Source: CAVRZY01 sp963725415 (GTDB lineage: Bacteria > Acidobacteriota > Terriglobia > Bryobacterales > Bryobacteraceae). Taken from it: a stretch of DNA of 64,000 nucleotides. Shown piece after piece: positions 52,058 through 59,771 of this stretch. A program made the translations under genes and the position numbers. The notes under the pieces are model-generated. The model had not been told where the DNA came from, ran no database searches, and saw only the letters and a program-made list of their open reading frames with translations. Location: contig CAVRZY010000206.1 in assembly GCA_963725415.1 (NCBI GenBank), positions 1-64,000 of the forward strand. The letters run 5' to 3'. The stretch's first letter is position 1. The number at the start of each line of letters is the position of its first letter.

Positions 52058-52462
52058 CTACTTCTGGCGGGCCGGCCGGGATGGAGTGATAGAGGGCAGC
52101 TCCAGCACCGGGATCAGGGAACTGGTTTCCTTTTTCTCCGGCGGCCGGATATGGGTGGCCAGCTCCTCGTTGAGGGTGCGGACGAATTCCTCGATTTCTC
52201 CCTGCATAGCGGCCATCTTCTCGCGCATGTTGAGAATGATCTCGACCCCGGCCAGATTGACGCCGAATTCCCGGGTGAGCTTGAGGATGATCTCCAGGCG
52301 CGCGAGGTCCTGCGGAGTGTAGAGCCGGGTGTTGCCCTGGCTGCGGGAGGGTTTCAGAAGGCCTTCCCTCTCGTAGAGCCGCAGAGTTTGCGGATGGAGC
52401 TGGTACTGCTCGGCCACCGCCGAAATCATGTAAGCCGCTGCTTTGGGTCGTCCTTTAGCCAT
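52058..52462 (-). CDS. hspR: HspR, MerR-family heat-shock repressor
   Basis: 134 residues. YMISAVAEQYQLHPQTLRLY with EREGLLKPSRSQGNTRLYTP is the MerR-type winged helix, in the form specific to HspR. A coiled-coil region follows (LNMREKMAAMQGEIEEFVRT). HspR represses the dnaK operon by binding HAIR sites with DnaK as corepressor. It is the last gene of dnaK-dnaJ-hspR, three bases after dnaJ, so it regulates its own operon; a HAIR-like site overlaps the dnaK promoter at 55726-55746. Confidence 0.9.
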   Translation of the reverse strand: MAKGRPKAAAYMISAVAEQYQLHPQTLRLYEREGLLKPSRSQGNTRLYTPQDLARLEIILKLTREFGVNLAGVEIILNMREKMAAMQGEIEEFVRTLNEELATHIRPPEKKETSSLIPVLELPSITPSRPARQK

Positions 52463-52465
52463 AGG

Positions 52466-53629
52466 TCAGGCCTCGACCTGCGCCCACATCTGCTGGCGGG
52501 GATCTTCCTGGTTGAGTTGGGCCAGTTCGCGCAAGATTTCCTTGGTGCGCTCGTCGCGCACCTTGGGGGCCTGGACCACCACCTCGACGATCTGGTCTCC
52601 GCGGGTGCTCTTGCGGGAATTGGCGACCCCCTTTTCGCGCATGCGAAACTTCTGTCCGCTTTGAGTGCCTGGAGGTATCTTCAGCAGGGCGCGGCCATCG
52701 ATGGTAGGGACTTCAACCTTAGTGCCCAGCCCGGCCTCGGTGACGGTGACGGGCACGCGGATCTCGATGTTATCGCCCTCGCGCCGGAAAAAGGGGTGGG
52801 GTTCGACGCGCACGGTGATGTACAAATCTCCAGAGGCGGCCCCCAAGGTGCCGGCGTTACCTTTTGCGGCCACCCGCAGGCGGGTTCCGGTCTGCACGCC
52901 GGGAGGGATGCGCATCTCGACGGTCTCGGTGTGGGGAATGCGGCCATCGGTATGGCAGGTGGGACAGGCGTTACGCAGGCGCCCGCCGCCGCCGCAGCGC
53001 GGGCAGGTAAGGGTGAATCGCATCGCACCAGCCGCCTGCGTGACGTTGCCCGTGCCGTTGCATTCCGGGCAGGCGCTGGCAGAGCCGCCGGCGGCGCCGG
53101 AACCGCCGCAGGTTGGGCAGACATCGTGGCGAGCTACGTTCAAAGTCACCTGGGTGCCGCGAATGGCCTCCCAGAAACCGATGTTGAGGGTGTACTCGAG
53201 GTCGGTACCCTTCTGAGGAACGGCCTTGCGCTCCTCTTCACGGGCGGCCCGACCAAAGAACTGGCTGAACAGATCGCGGAACCCGCCCCCAGGGGCCGAT
53301 TCGGCTGGCCTGCCGCCGCCCCGGGTAAAGAAATCAGTGAAGTCAAAACCGCCGAAGTCCATGCCCGGACCGTACTGGCGCGCGCCGCCGGCGCCAGGAC
53401 CGGCCTCGGAGTAGAAGCCATACTGGTCGTACGTCTGCCGCTTCTTGGAGTCGCTGAGGACGTCGTAGGCTTCCTGGACTTTCTTGAACCGCTCTTCGGC
53501 GGCCTTGTCGCCGGGATTCAGATCGGGATGATACTTGCGCGCCAGACGGCGGTAGGCTTTGCGGAGCTCCTCGGGGCTGGCGTTGCGCCTGACGCCCAGC
53601 CTCTCGTAATAGTCCTGCGTCGCCGGCAT
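52466..53629 (-). CDS. dnaJ: DnaJ-type co-chaperone with zinc finger
   Basis: 387 residues from ATG 53629. J domain: DYYERLGVRRNASPEELRKA with HPD in RKYHPDLNPGD. A Gly/Phe-rich linker (GGFDFTDFFTRGGG) is followed by four CxxCxG zinc motifs (CPTCGGSG, CPECNGTG, CPRCGGGG, CPTCHTDG) and the substrate-binding C-terminal domain. It is a type I DnaJ (length and motifs normal). It is the middle gene of the operon and stimulates DnaK ATP hydrolysis. Confidence 0.92.
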   Translation of the reverse strand: MPATQDYYERLGVRRNASPEELRKAYRRLARKYHPDLNPGDKAAEERFKKVQEAYDVLSDSKKRQTYDQYGFYSEAGPGAGGARQYGPGMDFGGFDFTDFFTRGGGRPAESAPGGGFRDLFSQFFGRAAREEERKAVPQKGTDLEYTLNIGFWEAIRGTQVTLNVARHDVCPTCGGSGAAGGSASACPECNGTGNVTQAAGAMRFTLTCPRCGGGGRLRNACPTCHTDGRIPHTETVEMRIPPGVQTGTRLRVAAKGNAGTLGAASGDLYITVRVEPHPFFRREGDNIEIRVPVTVTEAGLGTKVEVPTIDGRALLKIPPGTQSGQKFRMREKGVANSRKSTRGDQIVEVVVQAPKVRDERTKEILRELAQLNQEDPRQQMWAQVEA

Positions 53630-53637
53630 TGTTTTTT

Positions 53638-53716
53638 GCCTGTAGCCTGTGGCCTGTAGCCTGTAGGAGTGTAGCTGGAGGCCAGCGGCGCTTCCTACAG
53701 GCCACAAGCTACAGGC
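53638..53716. promoter_or_regulatory. Strong inverted repeat between dnaK and dnaJ
   Basis: gcctgtagcctgtggcctgt (53639-53658) pairs with acaggccacaagctacaggc (53697-53716), with an extra direct repeat of the same phrase in the left arm. In the minus-strand mRNA this makes a long stem between the dnaK stop and the dnaJ start. It may lower downstream expression or stabilise the upstream mRNA. No poly-T run follows, so a simple terminator is less likely. Confidence 0.6.
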
Positions 53717-53722
53717 GGGGAA

Positions 53723-55300
53723 TTACTTTTTCTCTTTGTCGTCCACGTCAACGAACTCGGCGTCCACGACGCTCTCTTTCTGCTTGGCATCGGAGGCCGC
53801 CCGTCTGCCACCGTCATCGCCCGGGCCTGCCCCGGCGGCTTGCTGCGAGGTGGTCTTGTACATGGCTTCAGCCAGCTTGTGGGTGGCCTGGGTAAGCTTG
53901 TCGAGGGCGGCGTTGATCCGCTCGACGCCCCCGCCAGCCATGGCCTTCTTGGTTTCCTCGATAGCCGATTCGATGTTCTTGGCATCGGCTTCGCCGATCT
54001 TGTCGCGGTGCTCGCGCAGCATCTTCTCGGTGTTATACACCATGGCGTCGGCGCGGTTACGAGCTTCGATTTCATCTCTGCGGCGGCGGTCATCGGCGGC
54101 ATGCGATTCGGCGTCCCGAGCCATCTTCTCGACCTCCTCCTTGCTCAAACCGGAAGAGGAGGTGATGGTGATCTGCTGCTCGTTGCTGGTGGCCTTGTCT
54201 TTGGCCTTGACGTTGAGGATGCCGTTGGCGTCGATATCGAAGGTGACCTCGATTTGAGGGATGCCGCGGGGCGCCAAGGGAAGGTTCCCCAACTGGAAGA
54301 CGCCCAGCAGGCGGTTATCCATGGCCATAGCGCGCTCGCCCTGGTAGACCTTGATCTCGACCGAGGTCTGGCTGTCGGCGGCGGTGGAGAAGATCTCGCT
54401 CTTGCGGGTGGGAATGGTGGTGTTGCGCTCGATCAGCCTGGTGAAGACGCCGCCTAAGGTTTCAATGCCCAGGGAAAGCGGGGTGACGTCCAGCAGCAGG
54501 ACATCCTTGACCTCGCCGCCCAGCACGCCGCCCTGAACGGCGGCGCCGACGGCCACCACTTCGTCCGGGTTGACGCCCTTGTGCGGCTCTTTGGCGAAGA
54601 AGTCCCGGACCATTTCCTGGACGCGCGGGATGCGAATCGAACCGCCCACCAGCACCACTTCGTCGATTTGCGCCGGGGTGAGCCCCGCATCTTCCATGGC
54701 CCGCTTGCAGGGGCCCAGCGTGCGGTCCAGGATGTCCTGAACCATCTGCACGAACCGCGCCCGGGTGAGTTTCATGACCAGGTGCTTGGGACCCGAGGCA
54801 TCGGCGGTAATGAAGGGCAGGTTGATCTCGGTTTCCAGCAGAGTGGAGAGTTCGATCTTGGCCTTTTCGGAGGCTTCCTTGAGGCGCTGGAGGGCCATCT
54901 GGTCCCTGGAGAGATCGATGCCGCTCTCCTTCTTGAAGTCATTGATGATCCACTCGATGATGCGCTGGTCGATGTTGTCGCCGCCCAGGTGGGTGTCGCC
55001 GTTGGTGGATTTGACTTCCACGACGCCCTCGCCGACCTCCAGAATGGAGATGTCGAAGGTGCCGCCGCCGAAGTCGTAAACGGCGATGGTCTCGTTCCTC
55101 TTCTTATCCAGGCCATAGGCCAGCGCGGCGGCGGTGGGCTCGTTGATAATGCGCATGACCTCCAGGCCGGCGATCTTGCCGGCATCCTTGGTGGCCTGCC
55201 GCTGCGAGTCGTTAAAGTAGGCCGGCACGGTGATGACTGCCCTGGTGACCTTCTCACCCAAGTAGGCCTCGGCGGCCTCCTTGAGCTTGGTCAGGATCAT
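53723..55300 (-). CDS. dnaK: DnaK (Hsp70), main part (frameshifted gene)
   Basis: 525 residues from the first ATG in this frame, which is actually internal: the frame begins in SPPEISAMIL. ITVPAYFNDSQRQATKDAGK, INEPTAAALAYGLDKK and VYDFGGGTFDISILEVG form the ATPase lobes; VGGSIRIPRVQEMVRDFF and VLLLDVTPLSLGIETLGGVF form the linker and substrate-binding part; the acidic ending is VVDAEFVDVDDKEKK. It is fused in the intact gene to 55297-55644, separated by a C6 run where C7 would keep frame. It is first in dnaK-dnaJ-hspR. An essential chaperone is unlikely to be truly broken, so a base-call error is the likely cause. Confidence 0.95.
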   Translation of the reverse strand: MILTKLKEAAEAYLGEKVTRAVITVPAYFNDSQRQATKDAGKIAGLEVMRIINEPTAAALAYGLDKKRNETIAVYDFGGGTFDISILEVGEGVVEVKSTNGDTHLGGDNIDQRIIEWIINDFKKESGIDLSRDQMALQRLKEASEKAKIELSTLLETEINLPFITADASGPKHLVMKLTRARFVQMVQDILDRTLGPCKRAMEDAGLTPAQIDEVVLVGGSIRIPRVQEMVRDFFAKEPHKGVNPDEVVAVGAAVQGGVLGGEVKDVLLLDVTPLSLGIETLGGVFTRLIERNTTIPTRKSEIFSTAADSQTSVEIKVYQGERAMAMDNRLLGVFQLGNLPLAPRGIPQIEVTFDIDANGILNVKAKDKATSNEQQITITSSSGLSKEEVEKMARDAESHAADDRRRRDEIEARNRADAMVYNTEKMLREHRDKIGEADAKNIESAIEETKKAMAGGGVERINAALDKLTQATHKLAEAMYKTTSQQAAGAGPGDDGGRRAASDAKQKESVVDAEFVDVDDKEKK

Positions 55301-55644
55301 GGCGGAAATTTCCGGGGGGAGTGTTTCCTGCCCTGGACCTCGACCCGGGCGTCGTTGTTCTCACCCCGAACCACCCGGTAAGGCACGAGCCTGGTTTCCT
55401 CGGTGACCTCGTCGAAGCGGCGCCCCATGAAGCGCTTGATGGAGAAAACCGTGTTCTCGGGGTTGGTGACGGCCTGGCGCTTGGCCACTTGGCCGACCAG
55501 TCTTTCCCCACTCTTGGCAAAGCCGACCACCGAAGGGGTGGTACGGGAGCCTTCCTGGTTAGGGATGACGACCGGCTGGCCGCCCTCCATGACGGCCACC
55601 ACCGAGAAGGTAGTGCCAAGATCGATGCCGATAATCTTGCTCAT
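55297..55644 (-). CDS. dnaK: DnaK, N-terminal part
   Basis: 115 residues: SKIIGIDLGTTFSVVAVMEG is the phosphate-1 loop of Hsp70, followed by VIPNQEGSRTTPSVVGFAKS and VGQVAKRQAVTNPENTVFSI. It ends early (GRKHSPRKFPP) because a homopolymer C run lacks one base. The true start of dnaK is ATG 55644, with an upstream aggaggcttcg ribosome site. The complete dnaK would span 53723-55644 with a normal length of about 640 residues. Confidence 0.95.
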   Translation of the reverse strand: MSKIIGIDLGTTFSVVAVMEGGQPVVIPNQEGSRTTPSVVGFAKSGERLVGQVAKRQAVTNPENTVFSIKRFMGRRFDEVTEETRLVPYRVVRGENNDARVEVQGRKHSPRKFPP

Positions 55645-55716
55645 GTTGCTCGAAGCCTCCTATGAAGACCGGGAATCAATGGTTGTGGTGTAGCTCGCCA
55701 CTCTTAGTACAATTCT

Positions 55717-55746
55717 ATTATCAATCTTTAGTCCGGGACTGTCAAG
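55717..55746 (-). promoter_or_regulatory. dnaK promoter with overlapping HAIR-like operator
   Basis: On the minus strand, TTGACA (55745-55740), 17 bases, then GATAAT (55722-55717) give a near-consensus sigma-70 promoter pointing to dnaK. CTTGACAGTCCCGGACTAAA (55746-55727, completed by G at 55726) matches the HspR HAIR form CTTGAGT-N7-ACTCAAG in 11 of 14 defined positions and overlaps the -35 box. Since hspR is in the same operon, this is a coherent autoregulatory circuit. The match is by eye. Confidence 0.7.
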
Positions 55747-55761
55747 TTGGGCTGAGGATCG

Positions 55762-55945
55762 GGTAATTCGGGTACAGGCCACGAATTTCGCAAAGACGGC
55801 GAGATTCGCGCCTCTCCCCGAATTACGTGGGGGCGTGGGTCGGGTAATTCGGGTACAGGCCACGAATTTCGCAAAGACGGCGAAATTCGCGCCAGTCCCC
55901 GAATTACGCGGGTCGGGTAGTGAGGACGGGTAATTCGGGTTTCAG
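55762..55945. repeat. REP-like double-hairpin repeats upstream of dnaK
   Basis: Two full 65-base units (55762-55826, 55843-55907) and a partial (about 55928-55938). Each runs ggtaattcgggtacaggcca, then cgaatttcgcaaagacggcg, then a third part ending cccgaattac. Outer arms gtaattcggg / cccgaattac and inner arms cgaatttcgc / gcgaaattcg form a two-level hairpin. The same unit, inverted, is the centre of MITE A at 253-328 and 2150-2219. Confidence 0.8.
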
Positions 55946-55946
55946 A

Positions 55947-56070
55947 ATCAACGAATTGGAAGGGAAACCAGCCTGCCATTTCCCGACGAAAAGAGGCTGT
56001 TAGCCGGTCAGGGACCAGTGTTGGCCGAAAAGAAGAGGAAAGCCCGGGTGGGGGATGGTAGGTTTGGGCC
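55947..56070. other. Spacer without gene
   Basis: No gene between the REP-like repeats and 56071, apart from a plausible leader for the LiaF-type genes. Confidence 0.4.
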
Positions 56071-56256
56071 ATGGATGTGAACGCTATGAAATCGGTACTC
56101 GGGACCGGGCTGGTGGTGTTCGGTTCGGTCTGGCTTTTGGATAAACTGAACATGGTGGACTTCCGGGAGTGGGTGGAATTCTGGCCAGCCATTCTGGTGG
56201 GGGTGGGAATCGCGTTGCTCCTGGAGAAGGACGGCAGGCATCAGGCCCGGTCATAG
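56071..56256 (+). CDS. Small LiaF/DUF5668-type membrane protein
   Basis: 61 residues. GTGLVVFGSVWLLDKLNMVD and FWPAILVGVGIALLLEKDG are two short membrane helices of the DUF5668 type, normally the N-terminal part of LiaF-like proteins. It probably forms an operon with the next gene (33 bases apart), which has the same domain duplicated. ATG 56071 is the only plausible start. Confidence 0.7.
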   Translation: MDVNAMKSVLGTGLVVFGSVWLLDKLNMVDFREWVEFWPAILVGVGIALLLEKDGRHQARS

Positions 56257-56289
56257 CAGCCGAGCGACAGGCCAGCAGGGAGGTTGAAG

Positions 56290-57000
56290 ATGAGACGGGA
56301 AAGGCGTTCCGAGCTCAGCCCCGGGCTGATGGGCGGCGTCATCATTATTCTGATTGGCGTAGTGTTGCTGTTGGACCGGACCGAGATTGTGCACGCCATG
56401 CACCTGTTCCGGTTCTGGCCTCTGATTCTGGTGATCGTAGGAGTGGCCCGGCTGCTGCAACCTTGCGGGATGAGCGGCCGGGTGCTAGGCGGGATTCTGG
56501 TGGTTTTGGGCGCCCTGCTCCAACTGGACAACCTGGGATACTCAGCCATCCGCTTCGAACACCTCTGGCCGCTGCTGGTGATTGCAGTGGGTCTGATGCT
56601 GGTGGGCAGAGCGCTGGAGGCCAAGCGGGTTTACGGCGAATCGGGTCCCTCTCAGTCGGTTTCGAGGCTCAACGACTGGACGGTGTTTGGTGGCATCGAA
56701 CGCCGCATCGCGGCGCAGGATTTCGAGGGCGGGGAGGTGCTGGCGGTTTTCGGTGGTTCGAAGATCGATCTCAGCAAGGCGGGCATGAAGGGCAACCAGA
56801 TTGTGATCGATGTGAACACCATCTTCGGGGGCGCGGAGATTCTGGTTCCGGAGGACTGGACGGTGAGCATGCAGGGCAACGGCATCTTCGGCGGGTTTGC
56901 GGACAAGACCCGGCATCGCCGGCCAGAGGAGGGGGGTTCGACGCGCCTGCTCATCGTGCGGGGGATGGCGCTGTTCGGAGCGGTGGAAGTAAAGAACTGA
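56290..57000 (+). CDS. LiaF-like membrane protein (DUF5668 and LiaF C-terminal domain)
   Basis: 236 residues from ATG 56290, preceded by gggaggttgaag. DUF5668-type helices (GVIIILIGVVLLLD, FWPLILVIVGVARLL, ILVVLGALLQLD, LWPLLVIAVGLMLVG) are followed by the beta-helical LiaF-C domain: VFGGIERRIAAQDFEGGEVL, AVFGGSKIDLSKA, INTIFGG-type repeats and GMALFGAVEVKN. LiaF proteins sense cell-envelope stress with two-component systems. Here a LytS/LytTR pair follows directly, fitting a Lia-like circuit. Confidence 0.85.
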   Translation: MRRERRSELSPGLMGGVIIILIGVVLLLDRTEIVHAMHLFRFWPLILVIVGVARLLQPCGMSGRVLGGILVVLGALLQLDNLGYSAIRFEHLWPLLVIAVGLMLVGRALEAKRVYGESGPSQSVSRLNDWTVFGGIERRIAAQDFEGGEVLAVFGGSKIDLSKAGMKGNQIVIDVNTIFGGAEILVPEDWTVSMQGNGIFGGFADKTRHRRPEEGGSTRLLIVRGMALFGAVEVKN

Positions 57001-57009
57001 GGCCGAAGC

Positions 57010-58086
57010 ATGCATCCTGTCCTGGCCCGAATGAGCCGGCTTGGTCTGTATTTGGCGGCCTGGATTCCGCTCACCGGGATGCTGGTGTACCTGGTGGCCG
57101 CGCCTACGGGGCTGGGTTGGCCGGAAACCGCGGCCATTGTTGTTCCGCTGTGCCTGATTTACGCCTTCGTGTGCCTGTCGGCGTGGTATTCCTGCCGGAT
57201 GACGCCCCTGGCGCGGTCGGGTGTACTGCGGCTGATCCTGACCCACATGACCACAGCGGTTGTTCTCAGCGCGCTGTGGGTGCTGGCGGGGAGGGCGCTG
57301 GCCGGGGCGCTGTCCGGCTGGGTGGCCTTTGCAGGCTTCGAGCAGGACCGGTTGGCCAGGCACGTGGTGCCGCTACTGCTGGCGGCGGGAATGTTCCTGT
57401 ACCTGCTGGCGGTGGCTTTTCACTATGTGCTGCTGGCCGTGGAAGCATCGCGCCAGGCTGAGCGGGGCGAGATGGAGGCCCGCGTTCTGGCGCGGGAGGC
57501 CGAGTTGAAGGCCCTGAAGGCGCAGGTGAACCCGCACTTTCTGTTCAACAGCCTGCACTCGATCAGCGCGCTGACGACTGCGGACCCGGCCCGGGCGCGC
57601 GAGATGTGCGTACTGCTGTCGGATTTCCTGAGAAAGACGCTGGGGCTGGGCGAGAAGAGCGCCATCCCGCTGGAGGAGGAGATTTCTCTGGTGGACAGCT
57701 TTCTGGCGGTCGAGAAGATGCGGTTCGGTTCCCGGCTCAGAATCCAGGAGGCGGTCGAGGAGGACTCCAGGCATCTGCTGGTGCCGCCGCTGCTGCTGCA
57801 ACCGCTGGTGGAGAACGCCGTCACGCACGGGGTCGCCAATCTGCCCGAAGGCGGGTGGATCCGGCTGGAGGCGCGGCGGGCGGGCGGCGGCCTTTTGATC
57901 GTGGTCGAGAACGCTTTTGATCCGGAGACGCCCTCCCGGCGCAGGAACGGCATGGGGCTGGCAAACGTGCGCAAGCGGCTGGACGCCCGCTATGGCGCAG
58001 GGGCCAGCTTGAATGTCAGAGTGGCTGACGACTGCTACCGGGTCGAGGTGACGCTCCCGGCCGAGGAGGCGGAGGCGGGCGCATGA
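57010..58086 (+). CDS. LytS/YehU-type sensor histidine kinase
   Basis: 358 residues, ATG 57010. Four membrane segments (for example AAIVVPLCLIYAFVCLSAWY, TTAVVLSALWVLAGRALAGA, HVVPLLLAAGMFLYLLAVAF) are followed by a His_kinase domain: ALKAQVNPHFLFNSLHSISA (His site), PPLLLQPLVENAVTHGVANL (N box) and RNGMGLANVRKRLDARYG (G box). Nine bases after the LiaF-like gene and overlapping the response regulator by four bases, so a three- or four-gene operon is likely. It phosphorylates the LytTR regulator. Confidence 0.92.
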   Translation: MHPVLARMSRLGLYLAAWIPLTGMLVYLVAAPTGLGWPETAAIVVPLCLIYAFVCLSAWYSCRMTPLARSGVLRLILTHMTTAVVLSALWVLAGRALAGALSGWVAFAGFEQDRLARHVVPLLLAAGMFLYLLAVAFHYVLLAVEASRQAERGEMEARVLAREAELKALKAQVNPHFLFNSLHSISALTTADPARAREMCVLLSDFLRKTLGLGEKSAIPLEEEISLVDSFLAVEKMRFGSRLRIQEAVEEDSRHLLVPPLLLQPLVENAVTHGVANLPEGGWIRLEARRAGGGLLIVVENAFDPETPSRRRNGMGLANVRKRLDARYGAGASLNVRVADDCYRVEVTLPAEEAEAGA

Positions 58087-58847
58087 GCGGGGAAGCCGGG
58101 AAGAAGATCGGCGCCGTCATCGTGGATGACGAGGAACTGGCGCGGAAGCTTTTGCGCGAGCTGTTGGAGACTCACCCGGAAATCCAGGTCCTGGCCGAGT
58201 GCGCCAATGGTTTCGAGGCGGTCAAGGCGGTAGCGGAGTTGAAGCCCGACCTCCTGTTCCTCGATATCCAGATGCCGAAGCTGGACGGCTTCGAAGTTCT
58301 GGAGCTGATCGGCGCGGACATTGCGGTGATTTTCGTCACCGCTTACGACACCTACGCCATGCGCGCTTTCGAGGTTCATGCGGTGGACTACCTGTTGAAG
58401 CCCTTCAGCGGGCCGCGTTTCGAGGCCGCTCTGGAGCGGGCCAAGAGCCGGCTGGGGCAGAAGATGGCTTCGGTCGCGGAGCTGGCCGCGGCGGCGCGCC
58501 GGCCCGCGCAGTACCTGGAGCGCATCGCGGTCAGGGACGGTACGAAGGTGCACATCATCCCGATCGCGAAACTCGATTACGTCGAGGCGCAGGACGACTA
58601 CGTGGCGTTGTCGAGCGCAGGCGTGAAGCATCTCAAGCAGCAGACCATCGCCAGCCTGGAGGCGGGCCTGGATCCCTCGCGGTTCGTGCGCGTTCACCGC
58701 TCCTACATCGTGAACCTGGAGCGGGTGGTCAAGATCGAGCCTTACAGCAAGGAGAGCCGTGTAGCGATTCTGCGAGACGGCACGCAGCTTCCGGTGAGCC
58801 GGGCCGGATACGCGCGGCTGAAGGCGCTGCTGGATGAGAGAAGGTGA
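58083..58847 (+). CDS. LytTR family response regulator
   Basis: 254 residues. Receiver domain: KIGAVIVDDEELARKLLREL, then DLLFLDIQMPKLDGFEVLEL (phospho-Asp in LFLDIQMP) and FVTAYDTYAMRAFEVHAVDY (Lys in LLKPF follows). LytTR DNA-binding domain: RIAVRDGTKVHIIPIAKLDY, then VEAQDDYVAL and FVRVHRSYIVNLERVVKIEP. It is translationally coupled to the kinase. It probably controls envelope-stress genes including this operon. Confidence 0.93.
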   Translation: MSGEAGKKIGAVIVDDEELARKLLRELLETHPEIQVLAECANGFEAVKAVAELKPDLLFLDIQMPKLDGFEVLELIGADIAVIFVTAYDTYAMRAFEVHAVDYLLKPFSGPRFEAALERAKSRLGQKMASVAELAAAARRPAQYLERIAVRDGTKVHIIPIAKLDYVEAQDDYVALSSAGVKHLKQQTIASLEAGLDPSRFVRVHRSYIVNLERVVKIEPYSKESRVAILRDGTQLPVSRAGYARLKALLDERR

Positions 58848-58862
58848 CCGGCGCGGTGGGCG

Positions 58863-59759
58863 TCACGCTTTGGGGTGGGCGCGGTCGTAGACGGCCATCA
58901 GGTCGGTGAGGGAGACCTGGGTGTATTTCTGGGTGGTGGAGAGGCGGGCGTGGCCCAGGAGTTCTTGAATGGCTCGGAGATCGGCGCCGTCGCTGAGCAG
59001 GTGGGTGGCGAAGGCGTGCCGGAAGCTGTGGGGGTGAATGGAGGGGTCTCCAATGAGGAGGGTGGCGTAGAGCTTAACGATGCGGCGTACGCCGCGGTCG
59101 GTCAGCCGGCGGCCCAGATGGTTCACGAACAGGCCGTGCTCTCCGGGTTTAGCGCTACGCTGGGCGAGGTAGCGTTGGAGGGCCGCGGCGGCTTTCGAGC
59201 CGAAGGGCACCTGGCGCTCCTTGCGGCCTTTACCGCGGACGCGCACCCAGCGCTCGCTCAAGTCGAGGTCTTCAAGGTTCAAGCCGACCAGCTCGCCGAC
59301 ACGAGCTCCGCATCCGTACAGCAGCTCGAAGATGGCCAGATCACGGGCCGGGTGCGGCTGATCGAGCTGGGCTTCGGCCACTTGATCCAGTAAGGTATTG
59401 GTCTGCTCGGCGGTCATCACGCGCGGCAGAGTCTGCGGCGCTTTGGGAGTGCGCAGCAACCGCGGCGTGTTGACTTCCACGACGCCTTCCCGGACAAGGT
59501 AGCGAAAGAAGGAACGCAAGGCAGCCAGTTTTCTACGCAGGGAGAGGGGGCTGAGGTTGCGGTGGTAGAGGTCCCCCAGCCACTCGCGCAGGGCCAGCGT
59601 GTCCAGCTCCTGAGGCCTGGGAGGGTGGCCTGCTGGCGGCGAAAAATACTGGAGGAACTGCTGGAGATCCGAGCCGTAGCTGCGGATGGTGTGCGCGGAG
59701 ACATTCTCCCGCTTCAGCTCTTCCAGAAAGCGGTTAATGTGGGTCTCGAGCTCGGACAA
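58863..59759 (-). CDS. xerC: XerC-type tyrosine recombinase
   Basis: 298 residues. N-terminal core-binding domain: INRFLEELKRENVSAHTIRS. Catalytic domain: LLYGCGARVGELVGLNLEDL (first Arg), RGKGRKERQVPFG (Lys), HPHSFRHAFATHLLSDGADL (HxxR) and LGHARLSTTQKYTQV (His, Tyr). Length and motifs are complete. It acts in chromosome dimer resolution at dif with XerD. Twelve bases after trmFO, a conserved neighbourhood (trmFO-xerC) in many bacteria, which supports the chromosomal identity. Confidence 0.93.
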   Translation of the reverse strand: MSELETHINRFLEELKRENVSAHTIRSYGSDLQQFLQYFSPPAGHPPRPQELDTLALREWLGDLYHRNLSPLSLRRKLAALRSFFRYLVREGVVEVNTPRLLRTPKAPQTLPRVMTAEQTNTLLDQVAEAQLDQPHPARDLAIFELLYGCGARVGELVGLNLEDLDLSERWVRVRGKGRKERQVPFGSKAAAALQRYLAQRSAKPGEHGLFVNHLGRRLTDRGVRRIVKLYATLLIGDPSIHPHSFRHAFATHLLSDGADLRAIQELLGHARLSTTQKYTQVSLTDLMAVYDRAHPKA

Positions 59760-59771
59760 GTTGATGACAGT

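Noticed and set aside
55762..55945. Repeats upstream of dnaK as a CRISPR array
   Set aside because: Only two full units with a 16-base gap, palindromic across the whole unit, and no cas genes; the same unit occurs inside MITE A.
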